DNA from: Solanum dulcamara
Lineage: Eukaryota; Streptophyta; Magnoliopsida; Solanales; Solanaceae
DNA length: 64,000 nt
Direction: 5' to 3'
NCBI RefSeq assembly: GCF_947179165.1
Contig: NC_077242.1
Span: 34,965,097-35,029,096, forward strand
Positions 23,956 to 35,480 of this stretch are shown here, one piece after another; the first letter of the stretch is position 1; the number at the start of each line of letters is the position of its first letter. The translations under genes were made by a program, and so were the position numbers. The notes beneath the pieces are model-generated. The model worked only from the letters and a program-made list of their open reading frames with translations, was not told where the DNA came from and made no database searches.

Positions 23956-24289
23956 ATAACATTCATCCGCAAATAGATTGATGGAATTCCTTGGTTGAAT
24001 TCTTTTCCTGCCAATACATTATTTGTGAGGCAATATTGGTTACAGTTGTAAAGTTTAAATCATATTCTAAAAATTCCAACTATTAGGCTTCGTATAGCTA
24101 TATCGCAATAAGACATATAAATTCACTTTCAAGTCATTTAAAATCCAATTAAGTTATGGTAAAGAAATAATTTCACATTATTGAAATGTGTCTTACCTTA
24201 AGTCATAAATAGATGGAGTTACTTCTTTATCATATCTCCTCGGCTTCCCAAGTCATTTTCTCTATATAGGTTTTTTTCCATAACTCTTT

Positions 24290-24955
24290 CATGGAAGCTA
24301 CTTCGTTAGTTCAAATCTTCCTTACTTGCCGATCTAAAATACCTATTGGTACCTCGACATAAGATAAGTCTTCAGCAATGCGAATATCCTCAATTAGAGT
24401 AATATGTGAAGGACCTCCAATACACTTCCACAACATATATACTGAAACACAAGATTGTCTGCCTCTAATTCTGAAGGCAAATCAAGCTCGTACGCCACTT
24501 TACCTGACTGCCTCTAATTTTGAAGGCAAATCAAGATCTTACGCCATTTTACCAATCCTCCGTACAATCTTATATGATCCAACATACCTGGGACTGAGCT
24601 TACCTTTCTTTTCAAATTGCATGACACCCTTCATAGGTGATACCTTCAAGAAAACCCAATCTGCTACATTAAACTCCAACTCTCATCATTGAACATCTAC
24701 ATAAAACTTCTGTCGACCCTGTGCTATAAAAAACTGGTATCTAATAAGCTTTACTTTTTCAATCACTTTCTGGACTATATTAGGACCTAGCATCTCTACT
24801 TCCCCAACCTCGAACCAACCGACTAGCAACCTATACTTTAACCCATATAGTGCTTCTTAAGGAGCAATTTGAATACTTGCTTACAAACTGTTATTATAAA
24901 GAAACTCAATAAGAGGTAGATGATCATCCTAGATTTTTTCAAAATCTAAATGCAG
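24290..24955 (-). pseudogene. M3 integrase C-terminal remnant
   Basis: Motifs in order: LPLIEFLYNNSL, IQIAP.EALYG and GWFEVGEVEMLGPNIVQ (24750-24950); then SPMKGVMQFEKKGKLSPRYVGSYKIVRRIGKMA (24550-24680); then EDLSYVEVPIGILDRQVRK (24320-24375). This is the Ty3/gypsy integrase end. A local duplication repeats CTGCCTCTAATT.TGAAGGCAAATCAAG at 24460-24540. The catalytic core front is deleted; stops and frameshifts remain. Confidence 0.8.
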
Positions 24956-24959
24956 GCAC

Positions 24960-26361
24960 ATAAAATACAAGAGAATTAAAGTTGTTTTGACCACCGTTTG
25001 AACCTGAGGTGTCTCCTCTACCTCTCCCATTACCACGATCCTGAGTAGATTATGGACCTGGTTGGGGAGCACAGATTTAGGGTGAAGAGGCTATTATGAA
25101 TCCTTAAGGATGAGTTAGTGCACTTTTACCTAACCCTGGGCACTGGTTAATAAAATTTCATGTCTTCCCACAATGATAAAATACACATGAACCCTTTATA
25201 CAATGTATGGTGTGCGTATTTCCACATTATGTACACAAAGGAGTAGGTTGTCTCATATGTGCAGAATGCTCCTATTAACATCCCTCAGGCTGGTCGAAGC
25301 TCTGCCCCAGTCCTAACTGAATATAATGATCAAACCGCTGACCCTGCATCTGTGGTTGGACACTACATATTGGATGAAGTTGATATTGAGGTAGTGGGGG
25401 TCTAAAATTACCTCATGGCTCCCTATACAACCCAATAGTATAGGCCATCTTATTTTGCTCTCTCTCCTTATAGGTATCACGAATCCTGCAAGAAAGATCT
25501 TCTATAGTCTGAGCGAAAGCCTATATGCCGGACATATCTAAATCATTCGATAAGGATGCTACCCTACAGTATATGATTAGATGATCCCCCAAACCATCCA
25601 CATAACAATGAAATCTATCCCTCATCGTAGGTACGATATCTTGTGCTATCTCGCCAAAGAATTAAATCTATGGATATAATCCCTCACAATCCTATTCCCT
25701 TGCCACAAAATGAGAAACTAGTCATGAATGGCCTCTCAAACCTCTCATAGTAGATAATGGGCTAGAAATACCTTAGAGAATTCCTCCTACTCTATTGGTG
25801 GAGCATCATGTCCTCTGGATCTCTCCCATGCCTCATGCCATAAGACAGAAAAATCCTGCAGCCAAAAAGATGCCAAATCTATAGCCTCAGTGACGGAGGC
25901 ATGCATCACCGTTAATACTCTATACATATGGTGTATAAAGTCCTAGGGATCCTCAGTGGTACAAGATCTCATAAATAATGGAGGGTCCAGGTGAAGAAAC
26001 TCTCGTACCTTCGATCTTTTGGCCTAATCGCTTCGAGTATCAGTTGCCAAATCTAACTATCGCTCATGAATAGAAATCATCCTAGTCAGCAACTGAACTA
26101 CCTCCCGCATTCTCTGCTCCCTAGTCTCTAGTGGGGAATAATAGGTTCTTCAGGTCCTTTGGCCCTAGCTTCCTCAGATACGCATAGAATCGGTGAGGCT
26201 GGGGTTACTACATCTTCCTAGGCTTCCATAAGTGCTGGGGAACCTAGTATTAGAGGTACTGGAGACTCACGGTGTGTCTCCAAGAGACATCTATCCCTTC
26301 AACTCGATGGAGAACGACTGGTACATTCCCTTAGATCCATACCTCTCTCTCGATGTTCCAT
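24960..26361 (-). pseudogene. M3 gag remnant
   Basis: A probable start (MEHRERGMDLRE) is at 26361. The middle has capsid-like motifs (WLQDFSVLWHEAWER, SNDLDMSGI.AFAQTIEDL, RDTYKEREQNKMA). The C-terminus has a nucleocapsid-like cysteine cluster (CGNTHTIHC...CVFYHCGKT, about 25140-25230) and a GRGRGDTSGSN tail. It reads in several frames with many stops. Gag would form the virus-like particle. It differs from the shorter MPxRRxP-type gag of P2, M4 and P5, so M3 is a different gypsy lineage. Confidence 0.75.
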
Positions 26362-26582
26362 GTCCTAAGTGTATGTACCTTGTTAGATAAGAGACATAAA
26401 GCATGGTTTAGATTTTAGATTTCAAATGTTCTTATAGCTTCGCTCTATAACACGATCTATTCATTAAAAGAAACATAACCATTCCTAAATATCTCATAGC
26501 CTTCTAATTATAAGTATAGCGCACAATACACCCATAAGCAAGACTCTACAAGACATGAATTTTGCAACCTGGGATACGACCT

Positions 26583-26594
26583 GCTCTAATACTA
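26583..26594 (-). other. M3 primer-binding site
   Basis: Minus strand TAGTATTAGAGC, 10 of 12 matches to TGGTATCAGAGC, four bases after the LTR end TGACA at 26599. Confidence 0.8.
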
Positions 26595-26598
26595 AGTT

Positions 26599-27310
26599 TG
26601 TCATGCCCTAAAAATAAAGGAGGCACGACAGGTATTCGATATGATATTTGATCGAGTTAGCCACTAAAATATACTAGCTAACTAAATTATGGGCCCAAAA
26701 GATCAGGCAGCACAACACTTGAAATAATAAGCCTGGACAGTCAAGGTCATGACCTGAATAACAATAAGTCATATAAACAAAGGTAGATATGCCAAAAAGA
26801 TAAGGTTCTATCTAGACGACGAGACCAAAACTAAAGACATACATGCATACACAAATATATATACATATCAAACCTATTGTTTGGAGATTAAAAGCTGCAA
26901 AAAGGAAACCCATAATATTGTGTCCACAGTAGCCTCTAAAAGTTTTATAAGCATTGTCGGGACAAGGCCTTGACTATATCCAAACTGTACAACAAAAGTT
27001 AACATCCTATAAAAGCTCTAGGAAGAGGCGGAGCTGACCAACTCCCAGCTGAATCCTGACTCCTAGTGGAGGGATCGATCAGAATCCCTAGCAGGACCTG
27101 CACACATAAAACCAAGAATGCAGTGTCCCTAAGAAATAGGATATCAGCATGAATAAAATATACTGGTATGTAAGGCAGAAAGTAGAATCATAAATAGTTG
27201 TTGTAAAAAGGGAAATCCATGGCCAATATCCAACCTTATAGTAATCAAATATCGATGGCATGCTCGTGTAATCGTATATCGTGAATACATATCTATCTAT
27301 CTATCTATCT

Positions 27311-27354
<44 letters not shown>

Positions 27355-27527
27355 TAATGCAAATTGCAAATATGTGGCCATTTATACAATGTATAGTCTT
27401 CTGGGCAAATAGGCCCCTTACCTCCGATTATACCTTGGAGTCCATGCATAACATTACATATATGATATGAAATTTGAATGCACATATTAGGCCATAATAA
27501 GAACTTAGCCAATCTTGGCTTATTAAC
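26599..27527 (-). repeat. M3 5' LTR, truncated
   Basis: It ends (minus) CATGACA at 26599 beside the PBS and aligns with the left LTR until GCCAATCTTGGCT at about 27527. Beyond that the sequence belongs to a plus-strand LTR end. About 1.6 kb of the LTR start is lost. Confidence 0.85.
27291..27354. repeat. Compound microsatellite (ATCT)6(CT)10(AT)10
   Basis: Counted directly. It sits at the position of the simple (AT)15 in the partner LTR. Confidence 0.95.
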
Positions 27528-27745
27528 AATTAAAGGCTTTCAGATATTATATAATTTTGCACATGTTGAGTTGGATGTGATTTTCATATTATGCTTTATC
27601 AGAATATATTGAGACTTATCTTCCACTTTACGAACTACTTGCTGATATTTATCTTTGTGTCATGCTTATGTAAAGCAACTTATTTAGGGTCACTCAGGAT
27701 TATATGCGCAATTTCACGTCTAGGGGGTAGCATGGGTTATGAAAT
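27528..27745 (+). repeat. P2 5' LTR end
   Basis: TTATGCTTTATC, TTAGGGTCACTC and GGGTTATGAAA correspond to the P1 LTR end (TTATGCTTCCGC, TTAGGGTCACTC, GGGTCATGACA). The PBS follows. Confidence 0.7.
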
Positions 27746-27748
27746 AAT

Positions 27749-27760
27749 TGGTATTAGATC
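27749..27760 (+). other. P2 primer-binding site
   Basis: TGGTATTAGATC, 10 of 12 matches to TGGTATCAGAGC, three bases after the LTR end. Confidence 0.8.
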
Positions 27761-27957
27761 ATCAAGTTTAAGTGTCCTAGGGTATCAGAAAGTCATTTTA
27801 AGTAGATTTGTGTTCATCAGTGTGAAATGTACCACATATATGAATAAGAGGCTATGAGACATTTAAGAAACTCCACTTCTTTCATTCAATTCATCATGCA
27901 TGAGAGGTTTTTCTATTAGGTTTCCTTCTAACTATTTTTTTATGTATTTTCAGAATC

Positions 27958-29060
27958 ATGCCTCCAAGAAGAGATCCATAGAGAAGGAACATGAATTTGG
28001 AGCAAAAAAACCCTCAATCTATAATTGATCCTTTGGTTGAGCAAGTCACTCATGCTGAGTTTAGGGCTGATTTCCAAGTGCTTGCCCAAGCCATTAAGAC
28101 ACAAGATAAATGTGAGGTTGCAGCTCCCAAGAACCCAAATATGGGTATGGCAGCAACTAGGGTTGGATACTTCACACGGATAAATTCTCAAGAATTTCAT
28201 GGTTTTAAGGTGGATTTGGTTCCACAATAATATATTATGGGTGTGACTTCGGTGGAAAAGGAGAATTTGATTTCTTATCAATTCAAAGGGGTTGCCCAAG
28301 TGTGGTTTACTCAATAGACGGAAGCAAGGGCTATTGATGCGGGTCCTTTTGATTGGGATAAGTTGAAGAGTGCTTTTCTGGATTGATTCTTTCCTCTTGA
28401 GATAAGGGAGGCTAAGGTTGAAGAGTTCATCAAGTTGAAGCAAGGAAATAAGAACATCAATGAATACACTATGAAGTTCACTCAATTATGTAAGTATGCT
28501 TCGGCAATGGTAGCCGATTCTAGAGCTTAGATAAGCAAGTTTGTTTTCAGTGTCTCAAAAATGGTGGTCAAAGAATATTGAACTGCTATGTTGATAAAGG
28601 AGATATATATCTCGAGGTTGATGACTCATTCTTAACAAATGAAAGAGGAAAAACATAGGAGAGGGCTAGAGAGAATACTATGGAAACTAAAAATAGTGGT
28701 GACTTCTCTCATTTGAAAGTTTTGGTAATAGTGGACGTTCCCAATTTTGATAGAAATTCTCCGACCTACACCTAGTTCTTTGATTTAGAAATTCAACAAG
28801 AATAGGGTGTCTAATCCTAAGCCTCAAGGAACTGCACCTAGTTGTCAGACTTTCCCCACTTGCCAAAAGTGTGGCAACAAACCCAGAGAGATGCTTAGCA
28901 AGTACCGATTGTTGCTATGTTTGTGGTAATGTAGGTTATAGATTGACAAATTACCCTTTAGTTTCTATCAAAGATAGGGATGGTCATCACCACACTCAGT
29001 CTACTTCTCCAGCTCGCTTGAGTCAACAGGGTACTTCATCTGGTTTAAGTGGTTAGTGCC
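27958..29060 (+). pseudogene. P2 gag remnant
   Basis: The ATG at 27958 begins MPPRRDP and then a stop. The main open piece 27991-28230 has DPLVEQVTHAEFRADFQVLAQA and RVGYFTRINSQEFHGFKVD. The capsid continues with YIMGVTSVEKENLISYQFKG, AQVWFTQ and EEFIKLKQGNKNINEYTMKFTQL (28220-28500). A decayed zinc knuckle (CCYVCGNVGYRLTNYP, about 28910-28955) follows at 28871-29056. It shares its start and motif order with the intact M4 gag at 34605-35330. At least five stops interrupt it. Confidence 0.85.
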
Positions 29061-29139
29061 AGAATAAGTTTTATGCTCTTCAGACTCAACTGGATCAAAA
29101 GGATCCCCTAATGTAGTTACTTGTATGGTATAAGTCTTT

Positions 29140-29460
29140 CAATTTTATGCTTAAACTTTGTTAGATCCTGGAGCGAATCTTTCATTTATAACTTCTTACG
29201 TTTCTGTGAAGTTCAATGTCAGTCTCTAAATCTTGTTAGAACCTTTCTCAGTCTCTACTCTTGTCGGTTATTGAATTTTAGCTAAACAGTTTTCAAAAAT
29301 TTCCCTATCTCAGTTTTTAATAAAATCACCTCACTTGATTTAGTCGAATTAGTTATGACTGACTTCAATGTTATTCTTGGTATGGATTGGCTTCATATTT
29401 GTTATGCCTTTATTGATTGTAGAACTCGAGTTGTCAAGTTTTAGTTTGAAAACTAATCAG
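29140..29460 (+). pseudogene. P2 aspartic protease remnant
   Basis: LDPGANLSFITSYVSVKF (about 29162-29215) is the retropepsin active-site segment, with D-x-G readable as DPG as usual in this lineage. The later flap/α-helix segment VILGMDWLHICYAFIDCRTR lies near 29370-29430. Frame changes lie between the two. Confidence 0.8.
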
Positions 29461-29569
29461 TCATAGAGTAGAAGAGTAGTAATTCATCACTTAAAGGTCA
29501 ATTTATCTCGTTCCTTAAAGCTAGAAAGATGATTTCCAAAGGTTGTATCTTTCATATTATATGGGTTAT

Positions 29570-30340
29570 GGATATGAATTCTGAAACCCCTACTCTTGAG
29601 TCAATTCCTGTTGCAAATGAGTTTATGGAAATGTTTCCATATGATCGCCTATCTATATTCATCTTTATAGAATGGCTCTAGAACAACTTAAAGAGTTTCA
29701 AGATCAGATAAATGACCACTTGGATAAGAGTTTCATAAGACTAAGTATCTCACCCTTAGTGTTCTCCAGGTCTCTTTGTTCAGAAGAAACATAGTTCTCT
29801 TCATATGATAAGTATCTATTCTAAAGATTGATGGCTTTTTCAATCACATTTAGAGTGCTAGCATATTTTTAATAATTGATCTTCGATTAGGTTACCATTA
29901 GCTTAGAGTGAGATAATGTGGCATTTTGAAGACAACTTTTAGGACTCAGTACGGTCACTATAAAATTTTGGTTATGTTTTTTAGAATAACAAATTCTCAT
30001 GCAACTTTTATGGATTTGTTGAACAAGGTATTCAAGCAATATTTGGATATGATCATAATTATGTTTTATGATACTTTGATCTATTCTTGGAGTGAGGATA
30101 AGCATGTCTTTCATTTAAAGATTGTCTTGCAAGTTCTCAAGGATTGTCAATTGTTTGCTAAGTTTAAGAAATGTGAGTTTTGGTTGAGGTGGGTTGCGTT
30201 CCTTGGCCATATTTTTTTGATGGTATTAGAGTTGTTCCTACGAAGACTGAGGTGGTTAAGAATTTTCCTAGATCTCTTTACCCCTCAGATTATAGGAGTT
30301 TTTGAGGTTTAGCCAATTACTATAGATGGTTTGTGGAAGG
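29570..30340 (+). pseudogene. P2 reverse transcriptase remnant
   Basis: The open piece 29926-30312 has TTFRTQYGHYKILVMFFRITNSHATFMDLLNKVFKQYLD and then IIIMFYDTLIYSWSEDKH. The catalytic box is FYDTLIYS in place of FIDDILIYS, so one catalytic Asp is lost. The fingers/palm region upstream (29570-29920) is split over three frames. A hinge (YRRFVEGFSSIA-like) lies near 30310-30350. Confidence 0.85.
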
Positions 30341-30399
30341 ATTTTCCTCTATTGCTTTGACTTGATTACTTTGTCTCAGAAAAAGGTAAAATTTCAATT

Positions 30400-30890
30400 G
30401 TTGAATGTTTATGAAAGGAGTTTCCAAGAGTTGAAACATTGACTTACCTCATCTCTAGTTTTGACTTTACTAGAAGGATCTGATGGTTTTGTTGTGTATT
30501 GTGATTCCTCAAAGATTTGTCTTGGTTTTGTGTTGATACAAAATGGTAAAGTGATACCCTATGCTTCTAGAAAAAATTAAAGTTCATGTGAAGAATTACT
30601 CCACTCATTGTTTAGATTTAGAGATAATGGTGTTTCCCTAAAGATATAGAGAATCTATCTCTATGGTGTTCATATGGATGTACTTATTGATCATAAGAGT
30701 CTGCAATATATGTTTAAGCAAAAAGATTTGAATCTTCACCAAAGAAGATGACTTGAATTATTGAAAGATTATGACAGGAGTATTTTTTACCATCCGAGTA
30801 AGAAAAATATGGTTGTTGACGTTCTTAGTAGATTTTGCATGAATAATGTTGCTCACATTGAGGATGACAAAAAAGGAGTTGGTATTTGAT
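30400..30890 (+). pseudogene. P2 RNase H remnant
   Basis: Motifs: FVVYCDSSKICLGFVLIQNGKVI (first Asp, about 30480-30560), IDHKSLQYMFKQKDLNLHQRR (30690-30750), and NMVVDVLSRF (about 30810-30840). These are the Ty3-type RNase H landmarks. Stops lie between them. Confidence 0.85.
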
Positions 30891-30989
30891 GTGCATGACT
30901 AGATCGTTTGGGAGTTGGTTTATTTGATTCAGTTACTATCCAAGCTTTCTCCCAAGAGGGAGATGGTGTGCTTCATTACTAAGGTCGTA

Positions 30990-32140
30990 TGTGTGTTTTA
31001 GATGTTGATGGTTTAAGGCAACAAATTTTATTGGAGGATTATAGTTCATGATATTTGATTCACCCAGGGATCCATAAAGATGTATCGTCATTTGCAAAAA
31101 GTTTATTGGTGGAATGACATGAAGAGGGATATTGTGGAATTTGTTTTCAAGTGCCTAAATTGCCAACAATTGAAAGTTGAGCATCAAAAATTAGGAGGTT
31201 TGGCTCAAGATATTAGCATTCCTACTTTGTATTAGGAAGATTTGAATATGGACTTCATTACTGGTTTACCTCGTATGCATCATCAACATGATCTAATTTG
31301 TGTTGTTGTAGAATGAATGACTAAGTTAGGGCATTTTCTTCATGTTAAGACTTCTTATTCAGCCAAGGATTATGCTAGACATTATATATGAGAGTTGGTT
31401 AAGTTGCATAGTATACCCTTGTCTATCCTTTCTCACATAGGTAATCATTTTACTCATCAGTTTTAAAGATCATTTTAGAAGGGCTTTTTACTCAAGTTAC
31501 GTTTAGTATAACTTTTCACCCTCAGACTGATGTTCAAGCCGAAAGGACTACTCCGACTTTTGAAGATATGTTGAGAGCTTGTGTGATTGACTTTAAAGTT
31601 AATTGGAATGATCATTTACCATTGATTGAGTTAACTTAAAATAATAATTAACACTCAAGTATTCAAATATCTTCATTCGAGGCTCTCTATTGTAGGAGGT
31701 ATAGATCTCCTAGTGGTTAGTTCGAAGTTGGTGAGATCGCTTTGATAGGGAAAAATTAAGTTCATGAGGATATGGAGAAAGTTCATCTTATTAGAGAGAG
31801 GTTGAGAACATCCAAGACTGGGCAAAAATCATAGGTTGATGTGAGAATAAGACAGCTTGAATTTGAAGTTGATGATTGAGTTTATTTTAAAATTTCACTG
31901 ATGAAAGGTGTGATGCAATTTGTGTCATCGGTGAATCCGGTGTTTCATGTTTTCTTGTTGAAGAAGTGTATTAGTGATCCTTCTTTAATTGTGTCATTGG
32001 AAAATGTGTTTGTGAATGAAAGTTTACCTTATGAAGAGGTTCTAATTGAGATTCTAAATCATAGAGTCTGGAAGTTAAAAAATAACAAAGTTTCTTCCTT
32101 AAAAGTTCTTTGGAAGATTCATTAGTTCAGCAAGTTATGT
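30990..32140 (+). pseudogene. P2 integrase remnant
   Basis: Zinc-finger segment: MYRHLQKVYWWNDMKRDIVEFVFKCLNCQQLK (31080-31180). Core: EDLNMDFITGLPRMHHQH (first Asp kept), then SILSHIGNHFTHQF where SDRG normally carries the second Asp (here His). The C-terminal piece 31901-32125 has MKGVMQFVSSVNPVFHVFLLKKCISDPSL, LPYEEVLIEIL and VWKLKNNKVSSLKVLW. A short deletion removes the LSPRYVGPY segment between MQF and the PVFHV motif. Confidence 0.85.
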
Positions 32141-32438
32141 GGGAGGCTGAAGCCAATATGATGTCCCGTTATCCTCATCGCATTTCCTCCATTTCAGTTT
32201 CAGTTTTAAGTATTAGTTCCTTCTATTCACTCTTTGAGATTCATGCATTTCAACTATTCTCATATTTCCATATGCATGCATGCTCTTGAAATCTGTTTTT
32301 AAGTTCATGCTTTAGGTTTTGGCCGATTACTCCTTAGTTTTTATTCATTTTTATATGTTTTGCATTCATGTTGGGTTGTTACATCTCCTTTCTACTCTAT
32401 TTCATGCTATCTTGAGTCTTATTTGAGGATGAATATTT

Positions 32439-32454
32439 CTAAGGGGGGAGATAA
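32439..32454 (+). other. P2 polypurine tract
   Basis: CTAAGGGGGGAGATAA directly before TGTAACACC at 32455. The clearest plus-strand polypurine tract of the window. Confidence 0.85.
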
Positions 32455-33864
32455 TGTAACACCTTAGAAGTCGAAAAGTTTGGAAAGAAATAAGTTAGAA
32501 AATTTTACTAGTGTATTGGTTCTACGGCTGCTTTGTACGGACTGTAGAAGGTTGTATGGTCCATAGGAATGAATTATGGTTTGAGTATGAGAAGGTGGGA
32601 AAATTTAAGTATCTGATCAGGTCCAAGAGAATGATCTATGGACCGTATAAGGTCCTACAATGCTTAGATTGGTATCATAGGAAAGGCTTTGAAGGTTTGA
32701 AAATATTAGGTCTCTGAACTTGATCGATGGACCATGAAGACAATCCATAGGAGTATCTATGGTACATAGGTTTTTTGGTAGGTTCCCTTAGACTTGGTAT
32801 GTTTCAGAGGTCGAGTTCAATGAGTGGTTCTACGATTCGTAGGAAAAGCTACGGGCCGTAGGTAGTCTCTTACATTGACATTCGGGTAGTTTGAATTACG
32901 GGCTCAAAAGGATGAAAGAGTCTACATACAGTATGATAGTCTACGGCCTGTAGGTGGTAGCCATTAAACAAACCTCAAAGACATGGAATTTTTTTTCTTA
33001 ACTTCCATGAGCCTAGGGATGACCTGTAAGAGGACCTACAACCCGTAGGTAGGGTCCATAGAGTCCCTCAAGTTGTTATTTCTAAGGGTTATTTCAAACA
33101 TTTTCTACTCTCTTAACATCTATACTTTGTCATTTTGAGCCTTTTCCTAAGACCTTTAACTATCTTTTCCCTTAAAAATTCCCCCATTCCCTTTTATTCA
33201 TTCAAAACACCTAAGGGTCTCAAGAAATTCTCTCGTAAGGTCTTCTTCTTCAAGCAAGCTATGGTTTCAAGGATTCGAGTTTCCTCTTTCAATTTAAAGT
33301 CTAGGGTTCATCAAGGTATGTGGGATTTTCATCCATGGATCGCTTTTCCTCCATGGAGTCCTAAAGAATCTTCAAATTCTCTTTATGATTTCTTCCAAAA
33401 ATATAGGGTTTTAATAATTATGCATTGAGTTCCATCTATTATGGTCTTATTCACTTCTATAGATCTTATTATGCATGATTTGATCTTACTTACACATTTT
33501 CAAGGATTTTTACGTGAACCCATGCATTATGCCTATTTTATGATTATGACCTATGTTTGAGAATTATGCATGCATCAAGATTGAATAAACTATTATTTTT
33601 TAAGGATGTTGTTATATAAAGTATCAAATATGTTTTTTTGAAAGCAAGTTTTCTTCAAATTGAAGTACTTTCATCATGAAGAATTTCCATGATTTTCTAT
33701 GAAAAGCTTATCATGATCTAGATGCTTTAGATGAATGTCTTTTATGAAAAAGTCATAAAATAATGATATGTTAAAGGAGCTATTCTTATGACTCAAGTAT
33801 GTTATGATGAACTTGGTATACTCTATTGTTAGCATCTTCAAACATTATTATATGTTTATATATG
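32455..33864 (+). repeat. P2 3' LTR, truncated
   Basis: It starts TGTAACACCTTAGAAGTC after the polypurine tract. Between 32520 and 33060 it carries many CTACGG..CCGTAG palindromic motifs. The later part (33300-33860) shares with M1 and M4 the GGGATTTTCATCCATGGATC-like block in the equivalent direction. It breaks at 33864 where unrelated TGTAGCGTCC begins. Confidence 0.85.
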
Positions 33865-34562
33865 TGTAGCGTCCAAAGGCACACTAAGTAATAGAGTGTC
33901 TCTTTTTAGGAGCCGAATATCGAACCCACAGGAACTTATTGATTAACTATTTTACTAAATTATACAATGTATACCATTTATTTAAGCATGCATAAAGAGT
34001 GTGATAGGTATTTATATGCTAAAAGTTGCAAGAAGTAAATAATAATATTGACTTACAATGATAAGGGAAATTCTGGGGCTGCAACTTAAGTAAGAGTTCA
34101 CATGTAATATCCTTCACTTTAGAATCCGATAGGTTATCAAGCTATGATACACAAGGTTAATAATACGATCATGATTTCTCAACATCTAATCGGCTAGCAA
34201 AATTGACAATCTAACTACATCATTGAATGGGGATAGATTGACCAATCATACAATATTAAGCTATCACCTTATATCATAACCAAGCATGGTATACTAGCTA
34301 TATCTCTATCATATATACAAATTAATCTAAATTCTGACTTAGAAAGAACACGCTCCTTCCATTCTTTGTTCCATCCCTCAATTCCTCTCTCGAGTTTAAG
34401 AGTAGACAATAAATATATTCTAATAGTAATCAAGCATCAAAGTAGTAAAATCAATAACATAAGAACAACTTTGAATGATAACCCATCTTCATCTAAAGAG
34501 TTGATATTACACAATTCCTCCCTATAAGAGTCTCTCATCCCTATCTCATTGAGAGTCTCTCC
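33865..34562 (+). repeat. Probable 5' LTR/leader of P3, first part
   Basis: It begins TGTAGCGTCC and contains GAATATCGAACCCACAGGAACTT, a block I associate with Athila/Tat-type plant LTRs. No coding potential. It ends where the M4 gag fragment begins. The second part may be 36929-37965. This assignment is inference from adjacency and composition. Confidence 0.4.
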
Positions 34563-34604
34563 TTTAATTTGCTTGAAAAAAGTCATGAGCTGAGATATGT
34601 CTAT

Positions 34605-35330
34605 TTACTTAATAAGCATAGAGGTACGGTAATCCTTTGCAACCAAGTTAGACACTCCCAATATTAATTGACTCATTCGACCATGTGGATCAGAAACCAA
34701 TGTGGGAGCATACTTGGATAGCTTGGTGAACTTGAGGGCACAATACCTCATACCCATGTTGCCTTGCCTAAGATTGATGAACTCCAGCATATTTTCCTCC
34801 CTTAGCATGAGAGGGAAGAAGCGATTAAGAAAAGAAAGCTTGAAGGCTTCCCACTCAATGGGACCTTGACCCGCCCTTTCTAACTTATATTGAGTCCACC
34901 AAACTTGAGCAACACTCTTGAGTTGGTAGGCCGCCAAATCTGCTTTTTCTTTCGATGTCACCCCCATAATGCTCACTATCTTATAGACCTCATCAATGAA
35001 CTCTTGAGGATCCGAATCAACCTTCACACCGTGGAACTTGGGAAGGTTCATTCTTGAAAAGTCCCTTATTCTAGAAGCAGATGTAGGAGTATTAGAAGGA
35101 ACCGCAACCCCTTGGTTAGCCACAACTTGGGCTAGAATGGTATTAGCGGTCCGCAACTCTGCATTAGTCACTTGGTCGGGTAGGGGACTATTGTCTTGAA
35201 GGACTGGAGGGTAGGTCTTCATTAGCATTTCCCCTTCTTTGCATAAGTGCTCTTCTTGGAGGTATTTATCAAAATCCCAAAGGATAATCGAAGGAAAAAA
35301 TATCTTAAAGTATACTCTATCGCACGGCAT
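34605..35330 (-). CDS. M4 Gag (capsid), open 241-residue fragment
   Basis: The longest uninterrupted frame in the window (241 residues). Residues 1-45 are unusual for the lineage (MPCDRVYFKIFF...) where MPxRRxP is expected, so the true start is uncertain. From about residue 55 the Gag motifs follow: QVTNAELRTANTILAQVV, SRIRDFSRMNLPKFHG, DSDPQEFIDEVYKIVSIMGV, KADLAAYQLKSVAQVWW, EWEAFKLSFLNRFFPL, EFINLRQGNMGMRYCALKFTKLS. The last residues (DYRTSMLIK) reach the end of capsid; nucleocapsid is absent. In the family Gag builds the particle. The open frame suggests M4 is younger than P2, or chance preservation. Expression is unknown; it lies beside its own LTR and PBS. Confidence 0.75.
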   Translation of the reverse strand: MPCDRVYFKIFFPSIILWDFDKYLQEEHLCKEGEMLMKTYPPVLQDNSPLPDQVTNAELRTANTILAQVVANQGVAVPSNTPTSASRIRDFSRMNLPKFHGVKVDSDPQEFIDEVYKIVSIMGVTSKEKADLAAYQLKSVAQVWWTQYKLERAGQGPIEWEAFKLSFLNRFFPLMLREENMLEFINLRQGNMGMRYCALKFTKLSKYAPTLVSDPHGRMSQLILGVSNLVAKDYRTSMLIK

Positions 35331-35464
35331 AAATTATGAAAGAAGTGACAGTTTCCTAGAATACCTTATTGCCTCCTATTTATAAAAGTGGCATCTTTCA
35401 CACTCATGAATAAGACTCTACTTGATACAACACATTTGACTCCCTAGGACATCTTAAATCTTGT

Positions 35465-35476
35465 GTTGTGATACCA
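35465..35476 (-). other. M4 primer-binding site
   Basis: Minus strand TGGTATCACAAC, 10 of 12 matches to TGGTATCAGAGC, four bases after the LTR end at 35481. Confidence 0.8.
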
Positions 35477-35480
35477 AGTT

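Larger units (their letters stand above)
21389..27527 (-). mobile_element. M3: internally deleted gypsy element
   Basis: The left LTR (21389-23940), polypurine tract, integrase remnant, gag remnant, PBS and right LTR (26599-27527, truncated) all read on the minus strand. Protease, RT and RNase H are absent: integrase fragments pass directly into gag near 24955. The right LTR lacks about 1.6 kb of its start, so no TSD can be tested. Confidence 0.85.
27528..33864 (+). mobile_element. P2: gypsy element with all pol domains recognisable but broken
   Basis: LTR end (27528-27745), PBS, leader, gag, PR, RT, RNase H, integrase, polypurine tract and a truncated 3' LTR (32455-33864), all on the plus strand. 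The upstream part of the 5' LTR is probably at 21179-21388, beyond M3. Stops and frameshifts occur about every 50-100 codons. Domain order and motifs match P5 and M1, so these belong to one lineage. Confidence 0.85.

Noticed and set aside
27940..28485. 181-residue minus-strand open frame
   Set aside because: It lies antisense over the P2 gag remnant, whose plus-strand motifs are clear; it has no features of its own.
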